A stretch of DNA of 26,408 nt from Parafannyhessea sp902761955. GTDB taxonomy: Bacteria > Actinomycetota > Coriobacteriia > Coriobacteriales > Atopobiaceae. The stretch spans positions 1 to 26,408 of the forward strand of contig CACWMM010000037.1 in NCBI GenBank assembly GCA_902761955.1. The letters are read 5' to 3'. Position 1 is the stretch's first letter, and the number at the start of each line of letters is the position of its first letter. This document shows positions 1 to 7,235 of the stretch, piece by piece. A program made the translations under genes and the position numbers. The notes beneath the pieces were generated by a model. It was given only the letters and a program-made list of their open reading frames with translations, searched no databases and was not told the DNA's origin.

Positions 1-3
1 CGC

Positions 4-324
4 ATGAAGCTCGACGTAAAGGACACGTGCAACCCCATCCTCGAGCGGTACAACCGCACGGGCGACGTGGCGAGGCTGCTTTCGGACTACGAGTCCTGGA
101 CGAGAGGCGACCACGACCCCAGCCTCGTGGCACAGTTCACGCAGGCGACGGTCGACGCCCTCATCAACACCGGCCACGAGAAGCAGGCGAGGCGCCAGCT
201 CAAGGTGCTCGGCGAGGTAGTGGGCAAGGACCAGCGCTCCCAGCAGGAGTACGCGAAGTACCGGGAGCAGTGCGAGTCAAGGCTCAGGGACGTGAAGAGG
301 GAGATGCGCAAGGCGCGCAGGTAG
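4..324 (+). CDS. Hypothetical protein, probably cut by the window edge
   Basis: Highly charged, helix-rich sequence of 106 residues from the first visible ATG, with a basic C-terminus ending KREMRKARR. I see no signal peptide, membrane segment or family motif and do not recognise it. Only one codon precedes this ATG in the window and it is open, so the true start may lie upstream and this could be the tail of a longer protein. The stop is 6 bases before the start chosen for the transporter that follows on the same strand, so the two may be co-transcribed. The middle part (LINTGHEKQARRQLKVLGEV) could form TPR-like helical hairpins, but that is a guess. Confidence 0.6.
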   Translation: MKLDVKDTCNPILERYNRTGDVARLLSDYESWTRGDHDPSLVAQFTQATVDALINTGHEKQARRQLKVLGEVVGKDQRSQQEYAKYREQCESRLRDVKREMRKARR

Positions 325-330
325 GGTTTG

Positions 331-1338
331 GTGTCACCGGTGTCAGAAAACGCTTCGGAAGCGACCGTCGGAGCGCGCGAGTCGCGCAGGAACTCGTTTC
401 TCTCCAGCACGGGCGGCGTGCTGGCGCTTGCCACGGCAAGCTGCCTCTTGTGGGGGTCCGCCTTTCCATGCACGAAGATCGGCAACGTCCTGTTTGGCAT
501 CACGCCCACCTCGACGTCCTCGCAGCTTTTGTTTGCGGGTGTCCGGTTCTTCATTGCCGGGTGCATGGTGGTCGTCGCCATGAGCATCATGAGGGGGCGC
601 CCGCTCCTTCCGAAGGCAACGGACTGGAAGGCCATAGCCTGCCTTTCGCTCTTCCAAACGGTGCTCCAATACGGCCTGTTCTATCCCGGACTCTCGCGTG
701 CATCTGGCGTCGCGAGCTCCATCATCGAGGCGAGCGCCTCCTTCATCGTGATACTGCTTGCCGCACTCGCCTTCAGGCAAGAGCGCCTGGACGCACGCAA
801 GGTCATGGGCTGCATCGTCGGCTTCGCGGGCGTCCTCCTCGTGAACCTGAGGTCGGGAGGGGCGCTCCGGTTCAGTCTCGCAGGAGAGGGGCTCGTGTTT
901 CTCTCCACCATCGCGGCGGCGATGTCGAGCTGCCTCATCAGGGAGTTCTCGAAGCGCCACGACCCCGTGATGTTGAGCGGATGGCAGTTCGTTGTGGGCG
1001 GGGTCGTGCTGACGGCGATCGGCTTGGCCACGGGCGGCAGGCTCCAGCCGTCGCGGCCCGCAGCGCTCGTGCTCCTCGCGTACATGGGCTTCATCTCCGC
1101 GGCGGCCTACACGATGTGGTCTATGCTGCTTTCGGCAAACCCGGTGTCGCGCGTCGCCGTCTTCGGCTTCATGAACCCCGTGTTCGGCGTGGTGCTCTCC
1201 GCGCTCCTACTGGGAGAAGCGTCCGCGATCGACCCTCTTCGCGCCACGCTTGCGCTCGTGCTCGTCTCCGTGGGCATCGTAATCGTGAACCGTGACCCAC
1301 GGGCGCGAGAGTCGGCGCGGTCGGACGGAAACGCCTAG
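331..1338 (+). CDS. DMT-superfamily (EamA) membrane transporter
   Basis: Integral membrane protein of about 335 residues with roughly ten hydrophobic segments arranged as two EamA repeats. The first repeat opens with LLWGSAFPCTKIG and the second follows the segment LVFLSTIAAAMSSCLIREFSK. The pattern GFMNPVFGVVLSALLLGE near the C-terminus is typical of the last helices of drug/metabolite exporters. EamA members move small metabolites, often outward, across the cytoplasmic membrane; the substrate cannot be read from sequence. The start is uncertain: TTG at 328 and GTG at 331 are adjacent, and only a weak AGGTAGGG precedes them. GTG gives the better spacing. The gene is convergent with the aldo/keto reductase, with 16 bases between stops. 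Confidence 0.88.
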   Translation: MSPVSENASEATVGARESRRNSFLSSTGGVLALATASCLLWGSAFPCTKIGNVLFGITPTSTSSQLLFAGVRFFIAGCMVVVAMSIMRGRPLLPKATDWKAIACLSLFQTVLQYGLFYPGLSRASGVASSIIEASASFIVILLAALAFRQERLDARKVMGCIVGFAGVLLVNLRSGGALRFSLAGEGLVFLSTIAAAMSSCLIREFSKRHDPVMLSGWQFVVGGVVLTAIGLATGGRLQPSRPAALVLLAYMGFISAAAYTMWSMLLSANPVSRVAVFGFMNPVFGVVLSALLLGEASAIDPLRATLALVLVSVGIVIVNRDPRARESARSDGNA

Positions 1339-1354
1339 GGCCGTGCGGTGTCGC

Positions 1355-2488
1355 CTAGCCGAGGGCGAACTTCCTGGCGACGACGCCGGCAATGCGGTAG
1401 TGAGGAGGCCTGAGGTCGCGGTCCGCCTGAGGAAGGGCATCGCGGATGGGCAGGTGCTGCGGGCAGTGCGCCTCGCACTTGCCGCAGCGCACGCACTGCG
1501 TGGCGAACGCGGGCTCCTTGCGCAGGCTCACGACCTGCCGGAAGGCGGAAGGGATGTCCACGCCCTTTGGGCAGGGCATGCAGTAGCCGCAGCCCGTGCA
1601 CCCGATGCGCATGCTCTTGCCCACGATGTCCTTCACGCGCGCGATGAGATCCTGGTCCGCCTGCGTGAGGCAGCCGACGCCGGCCTCGCTCGCGACGCGG
1701 CAGTTCTCCTCCACCATGGGGACGCTGTTCATGCCAGAGAGCACACACGTGACCTGCGGCTGGTCGTAGAGCCAGCGCAGCGCAAGCTCCGCCGGGCTCC
1801 ACCCGTGGGCCTCGCTCGCGATGAGCGACTTCGCCTCCTGGGGAAGCAGGTCGACGAGCTTTCCGCCCCGGAGCGGCTCCATGATGATGACCGGGATGTG
1901 CCGCTCGGCCGCGGCGAGAAGCCCTTCTCGCCCAGCCTGGGCGTGCTCGTCCATGTAGTTGTACTGGATCTGGCAGAAGTCCCAGTCGTAGGCAGCGAGC
2001 ACCTTGAGGAACATGTCCGTGTTGCCGTGGAAGCTGAAGCCGATGTTGCGGATCTGGCCGGCGGCCTTCTTGCGCGCAATCCAGTCACGGATGCCAAGCT
2101 CCTCGAGCTTGTGCCACGCGACGACGTCCGTGAGCATGTGCATGAGGTAGTAGTCCACGTGGTCCGTCCTCAGGCGACGGAGCTCCTCGTCGAAGTAGCG
2201 GTCGATGGCCGACGCGCTGCGGATGAGGTACTGCGGGAGCTTCGTGGCGATGTTCACGCGGTCGCGGACGCCGTTCTCTTGGAGGACGCGGCCGAGCAGC
2301 TCCTCGCTTCCCGGGTAGATGTAGGCGGTGTCGAAGTAGTTGACGCCCAGCTCGATGGCGCGCATGATCTGTCGCTCCGCCGCGGGGTAGTCGATGGCGC
2401 CACCGGGACCGGCCGCGCGCTTGAAGCGCATGCACCCAAAGCCAAGGAGCGAGAGCGGCTCTCCGTGTCTGTCGTTGCGATACTGCAT
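1355..2488 (-). CDS. Aldo/keto reductase with C-terminal double [4Fe-4S] ferredoxin domain
   Basis: Predicted cytoplasmic oxidoreductase of 377 residues (COG1453-like). An aldo/keto reductase TIM barrel comes first: LLGFGCMRF at the start, FDTAYIYP with the expected catalytic Asp53 and Tyr58, a Lys in ATKLP, and a His in YYLMHML. The C-terminal 85 residues hold two cysteine clusters, CTGCGYCMPCP (Cys297-306) and CVRCGKCEAHCP (Cys332-342), both spaced for [4Fe-4S] clusters. This build is common in anaerobes and suggests electron exchange with ferredoxin-like partners rather than simple NADPH chemistry; the substrate is unknown. ATG was chosen because GGGAGG sits just upstream. The frame stays open further upstream, but that extension has no family similarity. 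Confidence 0.9.
   Translation of the reverse strand: MQYRNDRHGEPLSLLGFGCMRFKRAAGPGGAIDYPAAERQIMRAIELGVNYFDTAYIYPGSEELLGRVLQENGVRDRVNIATKLPQYLIRSASAIDRYFDEELRRLRTDHVDYYLMHMLTDVVAWHKLEELGIRDWIARKKAAGQIRNIGFSFHGNTDMFLKVLAAYDWDFCQIQYNYMDEHAQAGREGLLAAAERHIPVIIMEPLRGGKLVDLLPQEAKSLIASEAHGWSPAELALRWLYDQPQVTCVLSGMNSVPMVEENCRVASEAGVGCLTQADQDLIARVKDIVGKSMRIGCTGCGYCMPCPKGVDIPSAFRQVVSLRKEPAFATQCVRCGKCEAHCPQHLPIRDALPQADRDLRPPHYRIAGVVARKFALG
1913..1932. repeat. Inverted pair of the GGCGAGAAG motif inside the aldo/keto reductase gene
   Basis: Two 9-base arms, GGCGAGAAG and CTTCTCGCC, face each other across two bases, giving a near-perfect 20-bp palindrome inside coding sequence. It encodes part of the segment REGLLAAAE. 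The arms are the core of the motif dispersed through the window. Confidence 0.7.
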
Positions 2489-2543
2489 ACGAGGCCTCCC
2501 GTCGACGTGGCGCGCGGGCCCCGGACGGCGGCTCGCTATGGGA

Positions 2544-2549
2544 AGTATA
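2544..2549 (-). promoter_or_regulatory. Probable -10 box for the aldo/keto reductase
   Basis: TATACT on the minus strand in an otherwise GC-rich divergent gap (2489-2641), about 55 bases before the reductase ATG. No convincing -35 box is visible. The same CGCTATACT string precedes yqeB. On the plus strand, TACACT at 2602-2607 could serve the small Cys-rich gene. Confidence 0.45.
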
Positions 2550-2641
2550 GCGGGCGATGTGAGAAGTGCGCGCGGAGCCGGCCGCGGCGCGCGCGGAGGG
2601 GTACACTCCTCCACATGAGACCAACGAACGGGAGGCACGCC

Positions 2642-2863
2642 ATGCCGAAGAGCATTCTGATTAAGGACACCACGCGCGAGGAGCGCATCGAGATCGTGAG
2701 GCGGGGGCTGGACTGGTGCGGCGACGGCTCGTGCGAGCAGTGCTCCGGCTGCAGCATGGGCGTGGGGTCGATCGACGCCATGTACCTGCCCTACATCGAG
2801 GGCGAGCTCGAGCTGGCAGAGGTGAACATGCGCCACGCCGCCGACCACTACACGCTGGCGTAG
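2642..2863 (+). CDS. Small Cys-rich conserved-type protein
   Basis: Cytoplasmic protein of 73 residues with a compact cysteine motif, CGDGSCEQCSGC (four Cys), followed by an acidic stretch (YIEGELELAEVN). The ATG at 2642 has GGGAGG nine bases upstream; an in-frame ATG at 2615 lacks such a site. The Cys spacing suggests zinc or iron-sulfur binding or a redox role. From memory it resembles small proteins opening with a SIFIRDTT-like motif in Clostridia and Coriobacteria, for which I know no assigned function. It is divergent from the iron-sulfur aldo/keto reductase, so a shared regulatory context is possible but unproven. Confidence 0.72.
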   Translation: MPKSILIKDTTREERIEIVRRGLDWCGDGSCEQCSGCSMGVGSIDAMYLPYIEGELELAEVNMRHAADHYTLA

Positions 2864-2935
2864 CACGCTGTTTGGCGAGCGCGCGGGCACGACAATCGCA
2901 CGGTCGCATCGATCGCGCAGCCAGCCGGCACACGG

Positions 2936-4234
2936 CTACTGCTTGAGGCAGAGGATGTCGAGCGGCTCGAGGGCGAACGGCAGCACCGTGCGGTAGCGCT
3001 CCATCGCGCGCGAGAGGTCTGCCGCGGGCACCCAGGTCTGGAGCTCGGCGTCGAAGCGCTCGAGCGCGCCCAGGCGGTACTCGCGGATGGGCTCGCGCGG
3101 AGAGAGCACCTGCAGGACGGAGCCGGCCGCGGCCTTGTTGCGGCAGAGCACCTCCGTCATGTAGCGCGGCCCCGAGCCAGCGTCGGCCGAAAGTGCCACG
3201 CTCTTCTCGACCGTGGCCACCATCAGGCGGTCGCGCTGGTACTCCACGCGGCCGGGGTTCTGCGTGGGGTTGCCATAGAAGAAGCCCGTGGAGTACGGGC
3301 GGTGGCTCACGGCGTCCAGCTCGCCCACCCAGGCGGAGGCGGGCTCGCCATCGAGCACGTGGCGGTAGGCGTTCGTGACGCACGCCGTGTAGTAGGCGCC
3401 CTTCGCGCGGCCCTCGATCTTGACGGCGGCGACGCCCGCGTCCGCAAGATCGTCCAGGTGGTCGAGCATGGCGAGGTCGTTGGAGCTCAGGATGTAGCTC
3501 CAGGAGTCGTCCTGCTCCACGGGCATGCGGCGCACGTCCGGGCGCGACTCTTCCACCAGGGTCCAGCCCCAGCGGCACGGCTGGGTGCACGCGCCGAAGC
3601 TCGCGCCGCGCTCGCAGCCGACGAGCTCGCTCGACAGCAGGCAGCGGCCGCTCACGGCCATGCACATGGAGCCGTGGGCGAAGACCTCCAGCTCCAGCGA
3701 CGAGAACCCGTCCGCGTCCAGGCGTCGGCGCAGGTCCGCGACCTCGCGCACGCTCATCTCGCGCGCAAGGACGACGCGGCGTGCGCCCAGGCGGGCGTAC
3801 TCCTCTGCCGCGAGCGCGTTCATGACGGAGGCCTGCGTGGACACGTGCAGCTCCACGTGCGGCGCGTACCTGCGCACAAGCGCCATGGCACCCAGGTCCG
3901 CCACGATGGCGGCGTCCACCCCAATCTGGTCCACGAAGCGCAGGTAGTCTGGTAGGGCGTCAATGTCGCAATCGCGCATGAGCGTGTTCAGCGTGAGGTG
4001 GACGGCAACGCCGGACGCGTGTGCCAGGCGGATGGCCTGCTCAAGCTGGTCGCGATCGAAGTTCTTGCTTCGGGCGCGCATGCCCCAGCTGCGGCCGGCC
4101 AGGTAGACCTCGTCCGCGCCAAAGTGCATTGCCTGGCGCAGCTGCTCTGGGCCGCCGGCCGGCGCGAGCAGGCGCATGGGGCGACGTCTCGCCGGTGCGG
4201 CGGCGGATGCGGATATGTTGTTGGCGCTGGTCAT
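2936..4234 (-). CDS. U32 family protein (collagenase-like / RNA hydroxylation family)
   Basis: Protein of 432 residues in the U32 family (COG0826). It opens with MRLLAPAGGPEQLRQAMHFGADEVY and carries the family signature around residues 183-201 (EVFAHGSMCMAVSGRC), with further conserved Cys at 207, 216 and 220 (GACTQPCRW). Members called collagenase-like peptidases include TrhP/YegQ and RlhA, which hydroxylate tRNA U34 or 23S rRNA and use an iron-sulfur cluster, so an RNA-modification role is more likely than proteolysis. ATG at 4234 has GGGAG ten bases upstream. An internal ATG at 4177, directly before the conserved domain, is a plausible alternative start. TAGACT at 4276-4281 (minus strand) is a possible -10 box. 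Confidence 0.85.
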   Translation of the reverse strand: MTSANNISASAAAPARRRPMRLLAPAGGPEQLRQAMHFGADEVYLAGRSWGMRARSKNFDRDQLEQAIRLAHASGVAVHLTLNTLMRDCDIDALPDYLRFVDQIGVDAAIVADLGAMALVRRYAPHVELHVSTQASVMNALAAEEYARLGARRVVLAREMSVREVADLRRRLDADGFSSLELEVFAHGSMCMAVSGRCLLSSELVGCERGASFGACTQPCRWGWTLVEESRPDVRRMPVEQDDSWSYILSSNDLAMLDHLDDLADAGVAAVKIEGRAKGAYYTACVTNAYRHVLDGEPASAWVGELDAVSHRPYSTGFFYGNPTQNPGRVEYQRDRLMVATVEKSVALSADAGSGPRYMTEVLCRNKAAAGSVLQVLSPREPIREYRLGALERFDAELQTWVPAADLSRAMERYRTVLPFALEPLDILCLKQ

Positions 4235-4328
4235 GATGGGTGTACTCCCGGGTTTGCGATGGGTGCGGCCTGCACAGTCTAGCGCATGGCGGCGGCCGCG
4301 GCGCCGCGCCGGGCGTGGCCACACGGAC

Positions 4329-4334
4329 TATACT
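4329..4334 (+). promoter_or_regulatory. Probable -10 box for the serine hydrolase
   Basis: TATACT lies about 60 bases before the GTG start at 4394, in a GC-rich gap between divergent genes. No clear -35 element is seen. Confidence 0.4.
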
Positions 4335-4393
4335 CGTGCCCGTGGACAGGCGCGCGCCGCGCGGGGCGCGCAGACAGGTGCAAGGGAGCGAAG

Positions 4394-5614
4394 GTGACGG
4401 CACGGCACGCGACAAAGGGCCGCAGCAACGCAAAGGCAGACGCACGCAAGGATCACGCCCGTCACGCGGGACACCTGGCGCAGGACGCGCCGGGCGAGAA
4501 GAACGGCCGCCATCCCCGTAGTGCCCACCGTGGGCGCACGGTTGCCGTGGCCGTGGCGGTCGCCGCGGTTGTGGCCGCAGGTGCCGTGATGGCATCGCCG
4601 CAGCTGAGGGGGCAGATCTTCTCGCCCGCGGGCCATGCCGGCAGCGACGTGGGCGCATCTGACGCAAGCTCGCGGCGCGACGATTCGAGCAGCTCGGGCA
4701 AGAAGGCCGGCGCCACGAAGGACGGCTGCTCTGGCGCGAGCACGTCCGACGCGAGCACGTCCGCCAAGGCGAAGGCCGCGCCCCAGGAGGACACGACGGC
4801 GCTCGACACCGGCGCGGGCGCGAAGGTGACCACGTTCGCCACGAGCGGCGGCATCAGCGTGACGGCGCCGGCGGGGTTCGAGTCCACGCCCACGTGCAGG
4901 CATCTGCAAGACGCGGTGGCCGCGTTCACCGCGAGGGGCTACCACCTGGGCTTTGCCATGGTGGACCTGAAGACGGGACGCGGCGCCTCGTACAACGCCA
5001 GCCAGAAGTTCTATCCCGCGAGCAGCATAAAGGCCGTGTACGCGACCGCGATCCTGGAGTCCACGCACGGCGGCGCCGCGTCGAGCTCTGGCGCCATCAC
5101 CAAGTGCCTGGTCGACTCTGACAACGACGCGTTCCGCACGCTGCTGAAGACGTACGGATACCGCGTGTATGGCTCCTGGCTGCAGGGTCGCGCGCCCGAG
5201 GCGGCGCAGGAGGCGTACGGCTACAACTACCCGCACATATCTGCCGCGGGCATGCTGAACTGCTGGCGCGAGGTGTACCGCTTTGGCACGTCCGGCGAGC
5301 CCGGCGCCAGCCTCCTGTCCGGCTGCCTTGCGCGCACGAACCACTCCGCGTGGGGTGCGCTCTTGCGCGACCGCTTTACGGTGTGGTCCAAGCCGGGCTG
5401 GTACCCCGCAAACGAGGGCCTGGCCTCCACGGCGACGGCCGACAACGGCATCGTGTTTTCAGACTGCGGCGACTACGCGGTCGCGGTGCTTTCCGACGCG
5501 CCCTCGGACTTCGACTCGCTGCTGCCGGTGCTGGACGCGCTGAACGCCGCACACGGCAAGATGTGCGGCGGCAGCTCCGCCCTGCGGCAGACATCCGCAA
5601 CCACGGTGGGCTAG
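4394..5614 (+). CDS. Membrane-anchored class A beta-lactamase-like serine hydrolase
   Basis: 406-residue protein with a basic N-terminal tail, one membrane anchor at about 49-67, a Ser/Ala/Thr-rich low-complexity linker to about 160, and an extracytoplasmic beta-lactamase2-type domain. Active-site elements visible are SSIK (Ser210, Lys213) and SDN (242-244). The third motif is KPG (333-335) where penicillin-recognising enzymes usually have KTG or KSG, so true beta-lactamase activity is doubtful; a peptidoglycan- or peptide-directed hydrolase is more likely. The GTG start is supported by GGGAG seven bases upstream. A copy of the dispersed GGGCGAGAAGAAC element (4492-4504) lies in the N-terminal tail and encodes GEKN. 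Confidence 0.82.
   Translation: MTARHATKGRSNAKADARKDHARHAGHLAQDAPGEKNGRHPRSAHRGRTVAVAVAVAAVVAAGAVMASPQLRGQIFSPAGHAGSDVGASDASSRRDDSSSSGKKAGATKDGCSGASTSDASTSAKAKAAPQEDTTALDTGAGAKVTTFATSGGISVTAPAGFESTPTCRHLQDAVAAFTARGYHLGFAMVDLKTGRGASYNASQKFYPASSIKAVYATAILESTHGGAASSSGAITKCLVDSDNDAFRTLLKTYGYRVYGSWLQGRAPEAAQEAYGYNYPHISAAGMLNCWREVYRFGTSGEPGASLLSGCLARTNHSAWGALLRDRFTVWSKPGWYPANEGLASTATADNGIVFSDCGDYAVAVLSDAPSDFDSLLPVLDALNAAHGKMCGGSSALRQTSATTVG
4492..4504 (+). repeat. Dispersed 13-mer GGGCGAGAAG[GA][GA]C (representative copy)
   Basis: Exact copies read by eye: plus orientation at 4492-4504, 10789-10801, 15048-15060, 18397-18409, 19882-19894 and 25840-25852; minus orientation at 11022-11034, 14122-14134 and 24998-25010. 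Shorter relatives with the GAGAAG core occur for example at 1913-1932 (both orientations), 5635, 6145, 12666, 16248, 24974-24983, 24989-24998, 25128 and 25162. Some copies lie in hairpins between genes. Others read in frame as GEKD/GEKN/GEKG, or in the opposite sense as SFSP, at apparent protein linkers or tails. See the findings. Confidence 0.75.
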
Positions 5615-5626
5615 CGCACGCCGCCC

Positions 5627-5661
5627 GTGCCGGTCGAGAAGGACCGCCCCCTGCCCGGCAC
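5627..5661. terminator. Hairpin between convergent genes
   Basis: GTGCCGG (5627-5633) pairs with CCGGCAC (5655-5661). The loop contains CGAGAAGGAC, a relative of the dispersed motif. There is no T-run, so if this terminates transcription it may be weak or factor-assisted. It lies in the 58-base gap between the convergent serine hydrolase and GNAT-MogA genes. Confidence 0.45.
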
Positions 5662-5672
5662 CGCGCCGGAAC

Positions 5673-6776
5673 CTAGCCGTCCAGCGCCTCGCCGCGCAGG
5701 ATGCCCAGCCCGTGCGCGATGGGACCGATCACGGCGGACACGTTCTCGACCGCGGCCTTGGGACTGCCGGGCAGGTTCACCACCAGCGTGCGCCCCACGA
5801 TGCCCGCGACCTCGCGCGAGAGGCAGGCCTTTGGCGTGATCGCAAGCGACGCGGCCCGCATGGCCTCCGGGATGCCCGGCGCCATGCGCTCGCACACGGC
5901 GGCCGTGGCCTCCGGCGTCACGTCGCGCGGCGAGAAGCCCGTGCCCCCGGTGGTGAGCACCAGCGCCACCCCGCGCGCGGCCGCGTCGCGCAGCTCCGCC
6001 TCTATCTGCTCGCGCTCGTCCGGCACCAGGCGCGTCGCCACCACGCGGTAGCCGTGGCGCTCCGCCAGCTCCACGAGCGCAGGCCCGCTCGAATCCGGCC
6101 GCTCGCCCCGGTACGAGCGGTCGCTCACGGTAATGACCTCTACCGAGAAGGACTCGCCACCGTGGCCGTCGCCCCCGCGGGACGCGGCGTCCGCCTTGGC
6201 CGCAGCGGTGCCCTCGGCCGTGGCGGCGCCCTCGGCCGCCGCGCCCCCGTCCAGCGCGAGCTCAAACAGCACGGTGCTCGCGTCGCCAATGTCCTCGTAG
6301 TGTACGGGCATCACGCACGCCGCGGAAAGCCCGCACCTCTTGTACAGCGCGATGGCGCCGGTGTTCTGCTCCAGCGTGTCCAGGTGGAGCGTCCGCTTGC
6401 CCGCCTGCGCGGCCACGCGCGCGGCCGCGGCCACCATCTGGCTGCCCACGCCACGCCCGCGGACCGCGGGGTCCACCACCAGCAGGTGCAGCACCGCCAC
6501 CTCGTCCGGCGCGGCCGGCACCTGCCACGGCACCTTCGCGTAGATGGGGTCCTCCCCCTCAGTCACCACCATGCCGGCAACGAGGGCACCGTCCTGCTCG
6601 CCCACGTACAACTCGCCCGCGGCAAGGCGTCCCTCGAGGTCCGACCGCGCGGGATACACGCCCATGTGCCAGTCCGGCCCCATGTCGCCCGGAACCCGCC
6701 GCGCGCACGACGCGGCGTACAGTCCCCACAGCGGCTCCAGGTCCCCCGCAGTCGCCTTCCTGACCTCAAGTGCCAT
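5673..6776 (-). CDS. Fusion of GNAT N-acetyltransferase and MogA/MoaB molybdopterin adenylyltransferase
   Basis: 367-residue bifunctional-looking protein. Residues 1-175 form a GNAT acetyltransferase fold, with the acetyl-CoA loop at 101-111 (VDPAVRGRGVG) and the late motif NTGAIALYKRCGL. Residues 176-208 are an Ala/Gly-rich linker. Residues 209-367 are a complete MogA/MoaB domain: VITVSDRSYRGERPDSSG, TTGGTGFSPRDVTPE (275-289) and NLPGSPKAA (334-342). MogA/MoaB adenylylates molybdopterin before molybdenum insertion, which fits the Moco genes 4-12 kb to the right; the acetyltransferase target is unknown. ATG follows a GGGGGG purine run. The two domains stay in one open frame, with no stop or frameshift between them. 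Confidence 0.87.
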   Translation of the reverse strand: MALEVRKATAGDLEPLWGLYAASCARRVPGDMGPDWHMGVYPARSDLEGRLAAGELYVGEQDGALVAGMVVTEGEDPIYAKVPWQVPAAPDEVAVLHLLVVDPAVRGRGVGSQMVAAAARVAAQAGKRTLHLDTLEQNTGAIALYKRCGLSAACVMPVHYEDIGDASTVLFELALDGGAAAEGAATAEGTAAAKADAASRGGDGHGGESFSVEVITVSDRSYRGERPDSSGPALVELAERHGYRVVATRLVPDEREQIEAELRDAAARGVALVLTTGGTGFSPRDVTPEATAAVCERMAPGIPEAMRAASLAITPKACLSREVAGIVGRTLVVNLPGSPKAAVENVSAVIGPIAHGLGILRGEALDG

Positions 6777-7020
6777 CCCGGCCCCCCTTCGCTCGCGGGC
6801 CGCACGGCGGCGGCCAGCGTCATGCTTATCTTCACGGCCGACGCACACCCCGTGCCGCCGCACTTCTCGCCCATCATGCTACGCCGCCTGCGGCCGCGCG
6901 CAAAGGCCAGAAGCCGCAGGTCGTACCAAGGACCCCCCCGCTATCGAGCGTAGCGGTACCGTTCCCCTTTTTGCTATTCTACGTTCACTTGTATTGCACG
7001 CCGAATTTGCGGAGGTGCCC
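6777..7020. promoter_or_regulatory. Divergent intergenic region with inverted repeat and promoter
   Basis: 244 bases separate the divergent GNAT-MogA and ribbon-helix-helix-like genes. CCGCTA (6938-6943) and TAGCGG (6951-6956) form an inverted repeat with a 7-base spacer, flanked further out by GTACC and GGTAC. Nineteen bases downstream is TGCTATTCT (TATTCT at 6975-6980), an extended -10 for the rightward genes. The palindrome sits where a -35 would be, so it could be an autoregulatory operator for the small DNA-binding-type protein. The left half is GC-rich with no further recognisable feature apart from a motif relative at 6866-6873. Confidence 0.45.
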
Positions 7021-7224
7021 ATGAAGTACTCGGAGCTCGTCGAGGGCAGCGCGACCAAGACCGAGAAGCAGGAGTTTCTCACCAGCGGGGAGATGACGGC
7101 CATCACGATCCGCATCCCCAAGAACCTCAAGGAGGCTGCCGCCGAGCACGCGGCGCTCAAGGGCATCAGCTTCAGCGCCTTCGCGCGCATGTGCATGATC
7201 GACAACCTCGCGCGCGAGGATTAG
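7021..7224 (+). CDS. Small ribbon-helix-helix-like protein
   Basis: 67-residue protein whose second half, MTAITIRIPKNLKEAAAEHA, has the beta-strand plus helix pattern of CopG/Arc-type DNA-binding proteins, followed by a second helix (SFSAFARMCMIDNLAR). GGAGG precedes the ATG. The stop is 11 bases before the start of the AlbA_2-type gene, so the two form a transcription unit. Small RHH proteins paired with a larger partner are often antitoxins or autorepressors. That role is an inference here; it could also be a regulator specific to the downstream gene. Confidence 0.72.
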   Translation: MKYSELVEGSATKTEKQEFLTSGEMTAITIRIPKNLKEAAAEHAALKGISFSAFARMCMIDNLARED

Positions 7225-7235
7225 GGGGCGATTGC

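Noticed and set aside
1292..2641. Long plus-strand open frame leading into the small Cys-rich protein
   Set aside because: It runs antisense through the aldo/keto reductase, has no family motifs and simply reflects the lack of stops in GC-rich DNA. Only the last 73 codons have a ribosome site and protein-like composition.
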